Below, one piece after another: positions 13,547-21,687 of a DNA stretch of 51,158 nt. The stretch spans positions 1 through 51,158 of the IMG/VR virus record IMGVR_UViG_3300031857_000283. One strand, given 5' to 3'. The notes under the pieces are model-generated. The model saw nothing but the letters and a program-made list of their open reading frames with translations. It was not told the origin of the DNA and ran no database searches. Origin of the DNA: a virus. Numbering within the stretch: the stretch's first letter is position 1; every line of letters starts with the position of its first letter. A program made the position numbers and the translations under genes.

Positions 13547-14040
13547 GGAGGACTCGAGGAGGGAGGGGGGGAGGATGGGGGAGTGCTAGGCGGTGGCGTC
13601 GAAGACGGCGGAACCGAAGACGAGGGCGGCACACTGGAAGACGGCGGAACCGAAGACGAGGGCGGCACACTGGAAGACGGCGGAACCGAAGAGGACGGAG
13701 GAGCGCTGGTCGAGGGCGGCGGCGTCGAAGTCGGTGGCGTCGAGGACGAGGGCGGCGGCGTCGAGGAAGGAGGCACCGAACACGATGGAGGAGGTGTCGA
13801 GGTCGGAGGCGGAGCTGATGAAGACGGAGGTGCAGACGAAGCCGGCAGCACCCCAATATCCTGAAAATACTGCGTCCACAGATTCCCCAGCATACTACCC
13901 ACCGCGGGCGGGCGCGCGGCCGTGGCGATGCGCTGCGGCTTCGAGGCGAACACGGGCACCTCCGCCGGCGGCAGAACCAAATCCCCACGCCCAGGCGTCA
14001 AAACGCCCGGCCCCGAGACGCTGGAGGTGAAGGGCTTCAT
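13543..14040 (-). CDS. Virion stalk protein with mucin-like Ser/Pro repeats
   Basis: The gene encodes 165 residues. The first 68 are ordinary sequence (MKPFTSSVSGPGVLTPGRGD and on) with a short hydrophobic-aromatic part (NLWTQYFQDIGVLP). Residues 69-165 are only Ser, Pro, Thr, Ala and Val with one Cys, dominated by SSSVPP hexapeptides. The DNA holds an exact 36-bp tandem duplication at 13601-13672. It overlaps both neighbours by four bases. Ser/Thr/Pro tracts of this kind form extended, often O-glycosylated stalks. The downstream GT29-like enzyme makes glycosylation a concrete hypothesis. The low complexity could also vary in length by slippage. Confidence 0.7.
   Translation of the reverse strand: MKPFTSSVSGPGVLTPGRGDLVLPPAEVPVFASKPQRIATAARPPAVGSMLGNLWTQYFQDIGVLPASSAPPSSSAPPPTSTPPPSCSVPPSSTPPPSSSTPPTSTPPPSTSAPPSSSVPPSSSVPPSSSVPPSSSVPPSSSVPPSSTPPPSTPPSSPPPSSSPP
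13601..13690. repeat. 36-bp tandem repeat in the stalk gene
   Basis: Two exact 36-bp copies (13601-13636, 13637-13672) are followed by half of a third. Each copy encodes two SSSVPP units on the minus strand. The wider stretch 13548-13850 is degenerate repeat of the same kind. Confidence 0.85.
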
Positions 14041-14867
14041 GTCGTTTGGACTCGGGGATCAATCGGCGGGAGGGCTTCCCAGATCTCGCGATACTGGGCC
14101 AGTCCACCCGGCACCACATCCTGCCGCAGATCCTCGACGACATACGTGGGCCAGTCGGAATGAGGCGTCGGAGGAAAATTGATCGTGCCGAAATCGCTCC
14201 CGATGGCCTTCAAATCCGTGCCGAAATCGTGGAGCACGACCTTGCTCCCGCTGGTGCCAGGCTCAGGCACCTTGACACCAGAATGCAGACAGTCGGGAAT
14301 GTAACCGCTAAAACCATCCATGGACCACCGGATGGCATCGGTGATGAGCGTCTGCGCACGACTTTGCGGCCACGGCTGGTCGGAGAGATACCGAGTAATG
14401 CGGAAATCCGTCGGAAGCTGCCCGCCTTTGCGAGCGACCATGCGGTCGTTCCACGAGTAATTGGACAACAGGTCGCCGTCAGCATCGAGCCCTGTATTTG
14501 GGATGACGCCGGCCTCAGCCCACAGCTTTTTGAGCACCATCGGCCACGGCCACATCCGCCGCTCGTGCTTCACTGGCGCAATCGGCGTTTTGCGCTGCTC
14601 GTCCGTCATCGTCGGGACGAAGAAAAATTTCCGCTCCAGCACCCCGGCCTTTTCGTGGTGGATGAGCCGGTAGTTTTGCAGCTCCGTCTGCACCGTGTGG
14701 GCGTGCACGATCCAGCGATAAGTGGCTGAGGCCATCAACGTGGCAAATGTCACCGGAGACGAGAGATTCTGGTAATCGGGCAGCGGCACATGCCGGTCCT
14801 TCTCACCTGAAACGATGTAAAAGCCGCGCGCGGTGGCGGTGAGGTCGAAGTAGTCGAAGGGGATCAT
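14037..14867 (-). CDS. Probable virion or tail protein
   Basis: The gene encodes 276 residues with a mixed alpha/beta pattern and many aromatic residues (MIPFDYFDLTATARGFYIV at the start; FFFVPTMTDEQRKTP at about 81-95). There is no signal peptide or membrane segment. I chose ATG 14867, which shares one base with the upstream TGA; a GTG at 14870 is possible. The tight overlaps on both sides show it is translated with the stalk protein and the 14867-15343 gene. It may form part of the tail tip or fibre assembly. Family not recognised. Confidence 0.7.
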   Translation of the reverse strand: MIPFDYFDLTATARGFYIVSGEKDRHVPLPDYQNLSSPVTFATLMASATYRWIVHAHTVQTELQNYRLIHHEKAGVLERKFFFVPTMTDEQRKTPIAPVKHERRMWPWPMVLKKLWAEAGVIPNTGLDADGDLLSNYSWNDRMVARKGGQLPTDFRITRYLSDQPWPQSRAQTLITDAIRWSMDGFSGYIPDCLHSGVKVPEPGTSGSKVVLHDFGTDLKAIGSDFGTINFPPTPHSDWPTYVVEDLRQDVVPGGLAQYREIWEALPPIDPRVQTT

Positions 14868-15343
14868 CACACACGAGGGTTGCGGCCCCAGCCCTCAATG
14901 GACGCCGTGCGAACGCGGAGCTTGGGGCCGTCTCCTCCGCCTTCGAGTTCTTCGGTAAAAACGTGCCAAGTGCACACTTTCAGATACTGCCGCGGAGGCG
15001 TGTGGCTTTTCTCGTCGGAGTCGGTGGCCACGAGATCACCGGTCAATGCTCCGACCGTCGCGCCTACCCCTGGAGTCAATTCAGGGTTGGTCAAACGCAG
15101 AGCCGTCACCGATGGCGCAGAAGCCAAATTCCCAGAAAGAATTCCATTTTTGCTCACCGTCACACCTGTAACGAAGTAAATGTCGCGATACGGATCTCCG
15201 GCTTCTTCTCCGCCGTCGTCGTTCCAGGCACCGTTGGCATCGACGGTGCCGATGAGAGCAGGATCAGAGCCATTCCAGGCATCGGTGAGTTTCACGTCAC
15301 CGCGCCCATTCGTGAGGTAAAGCCAGAGGGTAGAGCCAGGCAT
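14867..15343 (-). CDS. Probable virion protein
   Basis: The gene encodes 158 residues, beta-rich and acidic. It begins MPGSTLWLYLTNGRGDVKLT and contains an acidic loop (NDDGGEEAGDPYRD), followed by Thr/Val strands (IYFVTGVTVSKNGILSG). The pattern suits a small structural or fibre-associated protein. Longer frames upstream only translate the end of the hydrolase gene in another frame. The start shares one base with that gene's stop (TGATG). Family not recognised. Confidence 0.65.
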   Translation of the reverse strand: MPGSTLWLYLTNGRGDVKLTDAWNGSDPALIGTVDANGAWNDDGGEEAGDPYRDIYFVTGVTVSKNGILSGNLASAPSVTALRLTNPELTPGVGATVGALTGDLVATDSDEKSHTPPRQYLKVCTWHVFTEELEGGGDGPKLRVRTASIEGWGRNPRV

Positions 15344-15822
15344 CAGGAAACAGGAGTGAGGGGTTTGAGGGCATGGCTGAGGCCGAGCATGCCCGGGGAA
15401 ACGTTGTGCGCCTCGATGCGCGCCAAGAGATCGAGGCCCACGTGGCCGAGGGCCGCAAAAACCAACTCGCTGCAAAACCATTTCCCGTTCTCGCGCGCCG
15501 GCGTTCGGCTCACGAAACGCAGGACGGAGCGCCAGTCGTAAGGTTTGCCCCGCTCGCGCTCGCAGAACGCCAACACTTGCCGGGACAGGTCTAATGTCAG
15601 GCCCTCGACCTCGAACAAATCAATATTCGCCCAGTCTTTGCGGCTGAGATGCCGGATGCGGACCCCGGCCCCCGGGTAGCTCTCGATCACGCGCTGCCCG
15701 CAGGGCAAGAGAAAGGCCGCATGCGAATACTTCGCCCGCGACTGCCAACGCACCACCCAAGCGATGGGATCACCGCCGGAGAAAAGCGCTACACGCAGCA
15801 CGTTGGAAGGTTCAGCAGGCAT
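15343..15822 (-). CDS. Permuted NlpC/P60 (YiiX/YebB-like) cysteine hydrolase
   Basis: The 159 residues have the circularly permuted papain-like order. The catalytic histidine comes first (KYSHAAF, His34) and the cysteine late (KWFCSELV, Cys117), as in YiiX/YebB-type NlpC/P60 enzymes. These cut amide bonds in peptidoglycan or act on lipid-linked substrates. Lying inside the virion operon rather than beside the amidase, it may be a virion-borne wall or envelope hydrolase used at entry. The start at 15822 is chosen because the upstream frame translates the end of the neighbouring gene. Confidence 0.8.
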   Translation of the reverse strand: MPAEPSNVLRVALFSGGDPIAWVVRWQSRAKYSHAAFLLPCGQRVIESYPGAGVRIRHLSRKDWANIDLFEVEGLTLDLSRQVLAFCERERGKPYDWRSVLRFVSRTPARENGKWFCSELVFAALGHVGLDLLARIEAHNVSPGMLGLSHALKPLTPVS

Positions 15823-15833
15823 GAAGGGAGGGG

Positions 15834-16619
15834 TTAGCTTGCCTGAGTAAAGGTGATGCCGGCGGCCACACGGGAATGCGCGACCGCAAACCAACTGGTG
15901 CCATCGGACCAGACGGTCACCATGTCGCCTGCCACCGCCTGCCCATCGACGAAGGAAATCGTGTCGTCCGCCGTTCCCGTGTCACCGGCGGCATCGGCCG
16001 CCGTCACCTGCATGCCCTTGATGACGTTGGCCGAGCTGGTCGTCACCACGGTGTAAGAGGCCCCCGAAGGCGCAGCCGTCACGATGAAGGTAAAGCGAAG
16101 CCCCGCCTGCGGCGCTGGCAGCGTGCTCACGAATTCCGTCGAGGAATTCAAAAACAGCGTTTTCCCGCTCTCCGCCGCCGTGAGGACATTCGTGGCCGTG
16201 GTGTTTTCCGTCAGATCGATCACCGGCAGAGAGGCCACCACCCGCCACGCACTTGAGTCTGCATGCAGGACGATGGTCGCATATTGCACCGACAAAGTGG
16301 CCGTGGTCGCCCCGTCAATGGTTTCGGAGCCGTTGGCGTCAATGGTGACCGCATTCGTGGTGGAGTCGGTCTTTTTGAGGACCAGATACGGGTAACGCTT
16401 GGAGCTCACCGGCGGCAGCGAGATCGTGACCGCTGCCGAGGTGGCATTGACCAGCAGCGTGTGGTCCTCGGCCTGGACGGCGTAGGAGGCCGAGGTCACC
16501 GTGCGCGCATTCGCGTTGTAGGCGATGCCCGGACGGCTGTCCTTGATGTTCGGAGTCTGCCCGGAGGCATGAGAGGCACACAGCAAAGCTGCGGCGAGGA
16601 GGATGGCGGCGTATTTCAT
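15834..16619 (-). CDS. Fibre-like protein with a signal peptide
   Basis: The gene encodes 261 residues. The start is a clear signal peptide (MKYAAILLAAALLCASHASG). The remainder consists of about two beta-rich repeats typical of phage fibre or baseplate-type sequences. Each has a V-T-I-S-L-P-like strand (TSAAVTISLPP; EFVSTLPAPQ), a D-A-N-G-S-E-T-I-D-G-type turn and a W-R-V or W-F-A-V end. Phage structural proteins normally lack signal peptides, so the product may be exported by the infected or lysogenic cell. Alternatively, the hydrophobic start may insert in the membrane. It lies between the hydrolase and a membrane protein. Confidence 0.7.
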   Translation of the reverse strand: MKYAAILLAAALLCASHASGQTPNIKDSRPGIAYNANARTVTSASYAVQAEDHTLLVNATSAAVTISLPPVSSKRYPYLVLKKTDSTTNAVTIDANGSETIDGATTATLSVQYATIVLHADSSAWRVVASLPVIDLTENTTATNVLTAAESGKTLFLNSSTEFVSTLPAPQAGLRFTFIVTAAPSGASYTVVTTSSANVIKGMQVTAADAAGDTGTADDTISFVDGQAVAGDMVTVWSDGTSWFAVAHSRVAAGITFTQAS

Positions 16620-16650
16620 GGATGCAGGGGGGTGTGGTTTGGGGTTAAAT

Positions 16651-16917
16651 TCAGTTGGAGGCAGTCTTTGGGTGCAGTTTGGAGATTTCGTGGCGCAGTT
16701 CCTTCACCTCGGCCTTGATTTCGGCCACATTGGTGAGCAGCACCGCGTGGACCTCCACGCGGGTTGAAAGTAGCTGCACCGTGCGGTTCAGCTCGGCCAG
16801 TTGACCCGGCAGCGGCTGCACCGTCGCCCACCAGGAGCCGATGCAGGCGATTCCGAGCAATAACTGCCAAGGAGTGACTCCAAAAGCCTTCAAAGCACGC
16901 TCTGTTTTCTCACTCAT
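16651..16917 (-). CDS. Single-span membrane protein with coiled coil
   Basis: The gene encodes 88 residues. One transmembrane helix (about 16-34, WQLLLGIACIGSWWATV) is followed by a heptad-like coiled coil (about 40-80, LAELNRTVQLLSTRVEV and IKAEVKELRHEISKL). This layout fits inner-membrane spanin-type or holin-associated proteins, and also small tail-anchoring proteins. The start overlaps the previous stop (ATGA). It is the best lysis-membrane candidate in the virion operon, but the endolysin is far away at 29.5 kb, so the role is open. Confidence 0.65.
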   Translation of the reverse strand: MSEKTERALKAFGVTPWQLLLGIACIGSWWATVQPLPGQLAELNRTVQLLSTRVEVHAVLLTNVAEIKAEVKELRHEISKLHPKTASN

Positions 16918-17096
16918 GGTTTCAGGGACGCCTCCACGTCGGCAAGGGTCGGTTTGTCTGGAATCAGCTTGGGAAGCCGGACCTGTTCGATGTCCACAGC
17001 CACCGCATTGATGACGCGCGGATTGCCGGTGCGCTGGGCATCGGCATAATCTTGGCACATCTCAAGGACGGCGGCGCGGATTTCGGCAGCGATCAT
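16914..17096 (-). CDS. Small virion-operon protein
   Basis: The gene encodes 60 residues: an N-terminal helix (IAAEIRAAVLEMCQDYADAQ), then a strand-like VRLPKLIPDKPTL and a short helix. It begins five bases after the upstream stop and overlaps the membrane protein gene by four bases. No family recognised. Small chaperone or assembly proteins are usual in such places. Confidence 0.6.
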   Translation of the reverse strand: MIAAEIRAAVLEMCQDYADAQRTGNPRVINAVAVDIEQVRLPKLIPDKPTLADVEASLKP

Positions 17097-17101
17097 GGGC
17101 G

Positions 17102-17389
17102 TTATTGGGTGAGACTGTCCAGTGCAGCCTGTTTTCCGGCGAGGATGGCAGTTTGCAGCTTTTCGACATCGCCGCCCGCTGCTGCGATGATCTCATCCGC
17201 AACCGTCCGCATTTGCGCGCGGAGAGCGTCTTGCAGTTCGGCCTCAAGTCGCAGCGTTTCTTCGTCGTGCTGGAGCTGGATGAATTGCTCCAAGGTCAAC
17301 GGCTCGACACCGCTGCCAGCGTTGTATTGAGCAAGGCGGCGCTGCCACGCCGGTAGGGCGGACTCAGGGATCGAAAGAGAGACGTTCAT
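17102..17389 (-). CDS. Small helical protein, possible fibre assembly chaperone
   Basis: The gene encodes 95 residues. After a short strand (MNVSLSIPES), the rest is continuous amphipathic helix (EEQ-like repeats, LRLEAELQDALRAQMRTVAD). It follows the fibre gene by four bases. Small helical proteins directly after fibre genes are often assembly chaperones; that is inference. The ATG at 17389 is preferred to the slightly longer frame that would overlap the fibre stop. Confidence 0.6.
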   Translation of the reverse strand: MNVSLSIPESALPAWQRRLAQYNAGSGVEPLTLEQFIQLQHDEETLRLEAELQDALRAQMRTVADEIIAAAGGDVEKLQTAILAGKQAALDSLTQ

Positions 17390-17393
17390 GGGG

Positions 17394-18128
17394 TTAAACA
17401 AGGGTGAAAGTTTTGGTCACACCGCCGATGCGGATTTTGATGTCGGTGCCATCTTGCCAGATGTCACCGTTAGTCGGTGACGATGGAGCCGTTCCCGCAA
17501 CGATGCGGAAACCCGCGCGCGTGGTCGATGAGGCTGGCGTGACGAGCGTGGCCTGGCTGAGTGTCAGCGTGCCCGTGCCGCCCGTGAGAATGGCATCATT
17601 TGATCCACTGAATCCCCAGCGGACAACTCCAGTAGCGGGAACAATCATTCCTTTGTCCCACCACAAGTCAGCACTGCCGACCATCTGAGCCGAAATCGTG
17701 CCGTTGCTGGTGGTGATCGTCAGAACGTTGCCAGTCGCTGCCGAACTACCAAACAAAAACGCACCCGTGCTCGTCACGCACAGCCGACGCGAACCATTCA
17801 CCTGCGCGTCGATGAGGTTGCCCACAAAGCCGCTGGCCGCATTGACTCCGATGAAGGTGCCGGACGTGCTCCAGTTGTTCGACGTGGCTCCCGTTGGCTC
17901 AACCAACAGCGAAGGCTTTGTGCTCGTGGCGGTGCCGCCGGTGAAAACGCTGCCAGTCAATGACAGCACCGGCGTCGAGGCAGCGCCGTTGGTCGAGTTC
18001 ACCAGCGCCCCCGTCATCGTGCCTCCAGCCTTGTCGAGCTTCAACGCCAGAGCTGCCGCCAGCGCGGCATTGTCACTCGGGTTTCCGCCGAGTGAGCCAA
18101 AACTGGAGGGTTGGTTTCCAAGAGGCAT
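17394..18128 (-). CDS. Tail fibre-like protein
   Basis: The gene encodes 244 residues, rich in Gly, Ser, Thr and Ala. LKLDKAGGTMTGAL at about 30-43 is a phrase typical of phage tail fibres. Beta-helix-like repeats then follow (SLTGSVFTGG, NLIDAQVNGSRRL, FLFGSSAATGN). The C-terminal segment has the common form P-x-x-P-x-N-G-D-I-W-x-D-G-T (about 215-230) and ends KTFTLV. It probably recognises the host surface or forms a trimeric spike. Start chosen at ATG 18128; upstream residues of the open frame translate the end of the next gene. Confidence 0.75.
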   Translation of the reverse strand: MPLGNQPSSFGSLGGNPSDNAALAAALALKLDKAGGTMTGALVNSTNGAASTPVLSLTGSVFTGGTATSTKPSLLVEPTGATSNNWSTSGTFIGVNAASGFVGNLIDAQVNGSRRLCVTSTGAFLFGSSAATGNVLTITTSNGTISAQMVGSADLWWDKGMIVPATGVVRWGFSGSNDAILTGGTGTLTLSQATLVTPASSTTRAGFRIVAGTAPSSPTNGDIWQDGTDIKIRIGGVTKTFTLV

Positions 18129-18138
18129 AAAAGTCAGA

Positions 18139-18438
18139 TCACCAGGTTTTGCAGACAAAGGTTTTGCCGGTGGTGGCGCACAGCACACTCATCCGGCCCG
18201 CTGGGATCACGCCGGCAGGGCCGGGCATGTAGTAGGAAGCGCCGGCCGCGACGAGCACCCCTTTGCCCGTGGTGGCATTGGTGTCCCAATCTAGATACAT
18301 CGCTGTATCCGACTGGTTGTAAAACTCGAACCCAGCCTTCGGCTGCTGATTCGCGGTATAGACGTTTTGAGCCGTCCCACCCGTCGTGATGGAGGTGGAG
18401 CGGTCCGTCGTGGGAAGATGTTGAGTGAGTGCGGCCAT
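18139..18438 (-). CDS. Small structural protein, head or tail
   Basis: The gene encodes 99 residues with a beta-sandwich-like pattern (STSITTGGTAQNVYTANQ; EFYNQSDTAMYLDWD; VLVAAGASYYMPGPAGVIP). It sits between the connector and fibre genes with gaps of one and ten bases. Size and beta content would suit a head decoration or tail-fibre junction protein. No named family recognised. Confidence 0.65.
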   Translation of the reverse strand: MAALTQHLPTTDRSTSITTGGTAQNVYTANQQPKAGFEFYNQSDTAMYLDWDTNATTGKGVLVAAGASYYMPGPAGVIPAGRMSVLCATTGKTFVCKTW

Positions 18439-18439
18439 A

Positions 18440-19330
18440 TCAATAACCTCGTTTGGTGCGGACTTGGCCCGGCTGCGTGTGCGGGCGATTGTTGCTCAGA
18501 GCCGTGCGCAGGCCTTTCGCGTCGTTGTAGCGCATCACGGCGTCCTCCTTGGAGGCACTGCCGAGCCAAAGCTGCGAGCCGATGAGAGGCTTCTCACAGT
18601 AGGCCACGAGGTCGCCCTCCTCGGCCGCCGTGATGGGTAGCTCGGTGGTGCTGGCGAGCATGGCCGTCGTGATGGCCGTCGGCCACAGGCGACGCTGGAA
18701 ATGCAGGGAATAGACCGCGTCCGGCTGAGGCCAGAGCCGGATCAAAAACAGCGGTGCCGCGCCATTGCTGAGGCCGTTGAGCGACTCGACCCACCACCGC
18801 TCCGGGCGACCAATCTGAAAAGCCAAAGCATCATTTGCCTCCATCCACTGAGGAATGCCATGCCGCAAAATCGTGGAGCCCGTCTCCCACAGGAGCGTCA
18901 CATCGCCCTCGACGGCATCTTCAAAATAACCGCACTGCACCGCGTCATGCCGGATTTCCAGCGTCGTGGTGCCGCTGGCCCCTTCATGGTGCCGCATGAG
19001 GCTGTTCAGGCCCTGGAGGCGATTGTAGCGGGCGGCATCGTTGCCCACCACCGCTGTGCGCCCCCAGTAGGGCATCTGGTCAGGCGAGGACCACACGGGA
19101 TCAAACGTGATACCCTGCTGCGTCGCCGTCACCGTGATGGTCTTGGTCACCGCCGCAGCGATGCGCTCCGTTTTGGACTCGCCCCGGCGATGCTCCGGCA
19201 GATCGAGCACGAACTCCGCCAATCCCTTGTTTACCGCCTGCACGAGCCACCGCTGCTGCGTCGTGTCCATGTTCGCCGGAACCGTGGACAGGTTCCGGGA
19301 GCAGTCAGTGAGCAGTTGTGCGATGGTCAT
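18440..19330 (-). CDS. Probable head-tail connector / adaptor protein
   Basis: The 296 residues start at ATG 19330, MTIAQLLTDCSRNLSTVPAN. This is a helical beginning followed by a helix-rich front (about 25-45, RWLVQAVNKGLAEFV) and a beta-rich body with a run of Trp and Pro. Short-tailed phages have a connector of about this size and layout after the capsid gene. Position after the capsid and before fibres supports that role. The last part (about 262-296) is basic. No diagnostic motif allows a firmer assignment. Confidence 0.6.
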   Translation of the reverse strand: MTIAQLLTDCSRNLSTVPANMDTTQQRWLVQAVNKGLAEFVLDLPEHRRGESKTERIAAAVTKTITVTATQQGITFDPVWSSPDQMPYWGRTAVVGNDAARYNRLQGLNSLMRHHEGASGTTTLEIRHDAVQCGYFEDAVEGDVTLLWETGSTILRHGIPQWMEANDALAFQIGRPERWWVESLNGLSNGAAPLFLIRLWPQPDAVYSLHFQRRLWPTAITTAMLASTTELPITAAEEGDLVAYCEKPLIGSQLWLGSASKEDAVMRYNDAKGLRTALSNNRPHTQPGQVRTKRGY

Positions 19331-19357
19331 GGCAAGCAGGAGCAACATGGCAGGAGA

Positions 19358-20071
19358 TTACTCGGCGTCGGGTTTGGGCTTTTTGGCTTTGGGGGCCTTT
19401 TTGGCTTTGGGGGCCTCAATCTCCGGGGAGCCCGGAGCATCTTGGGCAGCTTCATCGGAAGCGGTTTTGTCGTCGGTAAGAGAGGACTCCGGCCCACTGG
19501 GGGCCGAAGCCTCTTTCTCAACCAAGGGAGAACTCGCCCCCGAGTCCTCCCCAACAAGAGAGTCGTCTGGTTTGTCCGCCTCAGCGGCGGTTTGAGAAAT
19601 AGCAGGAGCGGCCACAATCGGCCCTGGAGCGTGCTGGCGAGCCTCCTGCTCGGTGGCAAAAGGCAGCACGAGCCCGGCTTCCAGTTCCCAAAGGAGCGAC
19701 TGCCCCATGTAGCGAGCCGGATCAGCCTCGTAATCGACAAGCATGAACCCGCCGTCGATAGGCTCGACCGCCACGCGAATGGTGGGCGGGAGCGGCTTGG
19801 CCGGCTTGGCAGGTTGGGGCGGCGCGGTTTCCACCGGAACCACGTCAGCCACTTCCACCTCGACAAGGCGGACGACCGGAATCAGTCCATAGATACCCTT
19901 GGCCTGCTCGCCGAGCGTTTTGTCGGCGACCTTGTTGAATTCAGCCATAGGCAAAGGACGGCCATCGTAGGCCAGCACGTTCCCATGTTCGGGACAACGC
20001 TTGAAACCACGGATGGAAGGCACGCTGCGGGAGACGCCAGCGAAATAGATGAGGCCACGGACTTCTTTCAT
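19358..20071 (-). CDS. Protein with Lys/Ala/Pro-rich tail, downstream of the capsid gene
   Basis: The gene encodes 237 residues. Residues 1-60 carry an alpha/beta start (MKEVRGLIYFAGVSRSVPSI) with a single Cys near residue 24. A Pro/Ala/Val linker follows, then a middle domain (about 95-145, IRVAVEPIDGGFMLVDYEAD) and a low-complexity acidic tail ending in two KAKK units. Start 20071 is chosen because the longer frame reads into the capsid gene. The position between capsid and connector suggests a head-completion role. The tail could bind packaged DNA. No family recognised. Confidence 0.6.
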   Translation of the reverse strand: MKEVRGLIYFAGVSRSVPSIRGFKRCPEHGNVLAYDGRPLPMAEFNKVADKTLGEQAKGIYGLIPVVRLVEVEVADVVPVETAPPQPAKPAKPLPPTIRVAVEPIDGGFMLVDYEADPARYMGQSLLWELEAGLVLPFATEQEARQHAPGPIVAAPAISQTAAEADKPDDSLVGEDSGASSPLVEKEASAPSGPESSLTDDKTASDEAAQDAPGSPEIEAPKAKKAPKAKKPKPDAE

Positions 20072-20142
20072 AAGGGGTAGGAGAGTAAGGGAAGGAAAAA
20101 AGGATCGGTGGCGGCCGGACTTCGACCGCCACCGAGGATTCT

Positions 20143-21648
20143 TTAGGCATCGATGATGCCCGGATACATGAGGGAGTGCTTGATGACGGCCACGCCCGGC
20201 TTGTTGCCGATGCGGTCCTCGCACAGAGTCTGGCCGAAGACCGACTCGATGTAGGTGTCCATCACAAAGTCACCGTTGTGGCGCTGCTCCTGACGCTGGT
20301 TGCGCACGCTGCCGTAGCCGCGATACGCCGCCTGACGATAGAGGAACAACGTGGCACCAAGAGGCACGCCCTTGGCATTGCACAGCGTCACCAGAGAGCC
20401 AACGTCGTGCGTGACCGTGTGCTTGGTGGAGTCCCAAGTCACTTCACCGACGGTCTGGAAGCGAATACCGCTGTCCGTGGCACCCAGACGGGCACTGACG
20501 GTCAGCTTGTTGCCGTCGTTGGCGGAGCATTCGTAGATGGCCCACTTGCCGGGGTCGGTCGCCGCATTTGGCGGATTGGTGACGCGGACGTAGAACACGT
20601 TCGTGGTCGATCCATCCTCACCGAGGGCGGTCAGATCCCAGCACACCTCACTGGTCGCAGACAGGACGTCAGCCGCACGGCTGCCCTGCGCCGGACGCCA
20701 AGAATAGGCGTATTTGGGGAAGTATTTGTAATACTTCTTTTTCGTCTTGGCCGCCGAGGTGGCGTTGCCGCCGCCTTTGATGTCAAAGGTGGTGGTGCCG
20801 CCTGCGATGGCTGCACCGAGCAGCGCCTGCGGATTGAGCGGAGAACCGACGGCACCTTCGATGTCGCCACGTTTCGGCACATACTCCTTGATGACGTGAC
20901 CGTCCACAGACGCCACACCACCGGACCAGAGCAGGTTAGCCACACCGCGGTCGAAACCGTTTTGGAGATTCAGACGATACACCGGGTCGAGCTTGAGCCC
21001 GTAGGTGGCATTATCAGTGGCGAGGACGACAGCACCCCAGACCGGGTTGCCGTTCTTGTCGCGGCCCACCTTGGCAGCAGCGCCGCCCAGCGGCTTGAGG
21101 ATGGCACCACCCTTGATGATCTCATCATAGGTGAGGCCGTCGGACATGGTGATGGAATCCTGCGAACCGGCCGTGTAAAAGTGATTGGCGGAGTTCGTCT
21201 TGTGCAGGAAGGTCATCTGCATGCTGTGAGACTTGTGCTTGCCCAGCCAGCGGCCCAGCTTCCGAGGCGTGTGGCGCTTCAGCTCATTCGCCAGACCCAT
21301 GATTTCGCCGCCTCGCTTCGTGATACGAGTCGCGTGACGAATCCAGTCCACCGTGAGTTCGAACTCGCCGAGCAGATCTTCCTCGAAGTCGTCGGACTCC
21401 TCGAAAAGCTCGTCGCCCTGCTTGCCTTCGTCGCCGTAGTCAGAGGACACCTGGAACTTGATCGTGGTGCCCGCGCCGGCGGCCGTTTCGGTTTTGGTTT
21501 CAATGATGGAATCGCTTCCACCCTCCATCTGCATGAAGGGATCTTCTTCGCCTTCGTAGATGGAAATCCCCCGCGACCAAAGGACCTTGGGGTCCACCTG
21601 GGCGGAGAGCGTTGCGCCCGTGTTTGGGCTGGTAATTTCGAATGCCAT
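20143..21648 (-). CDS. Major capsid protein (N4 gp56 / DUF4043-like)
   Basis: The gene encodes 501 residues. The N-terminal half has the pattern of N4 gp56-type capsid proteins: GTTIKFQVSSDYG and GKQGDEL, then FELTVDWIRHATRITKRGG and a helix at about 115-140. The C-terminal half contains beta-rich insertions and a conserved-looking end (NGDFVMDTYIESVFGQ, VIKHSLMYPG). The gene follows the scaffold gene and is the only head-sized protein without other features, so it should form the HK97-fold shell. The ATG is preceded by CACAACAACT with no Shine-Dalgarno sequence, surprising for what should be the most expressed gene. Confidence 0.75.
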   Translation of the reverse strand: MAFEITSPNTGATLSAQVDPKVLWSRGISIYEGEEDPFMQMEGGSDSIIETKTETAAGAGTTIKFQVSSDYGDEGKQGDELFEESDDFEEDLLGEFELTVDWIRHATRITKRGGEIMGLANELKRHTPRKLGRWLGKHKSHSMQMTFLHKTNSANHFYTAGSQDSITMSDGLTYDEIIKGGAILKPLGGAAAKVGRDKNGNPVWGAVVLATDNATYGLKLDPVYRLNLQNGFDRGVANLLWSGGVASVDGHVIKEYVPKRGDIEGAVGSPLNPQALLGAAIAGGTTTFDIKGGGNATSAAKTKKKYYKYFPKYAYSWRPAQGSRAADVLSATSEVCWDLTALGEDGSTTNVFYVRVTNPPNAATDPGKWAIYECSANDGNKLTVSARLGATDSGIRFQTVGEVTWDSTKHTVTHDVGSLVTLCNAKGVPLGATLFLYRQAAYRGYGSVRNQRQEQRHNGDFVMDTYIESVFGQTLCEDRIGNKPGVAVIKHSLMYPGIIDA

Positions 21649-21687
21649 AGTTGTTGTGAGGTATGGCGGCCGTTGTCAGATAAGCCT

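Noticed and set aside
13593-14030. Plus-strand ORF with repeated AEPKTRAAHWK peptides
   Set aside because: The repeat peptide is only the complement of the SSSVPP-coding tandem repeat. The minus-strand frame has proper overlaps with both neighbours.
16651-16917. Holin
   Set aside because: Only one hydrophobic helix followed by a long coiled coil, and it is far from the amidase. The evidence does not allow a holin call.
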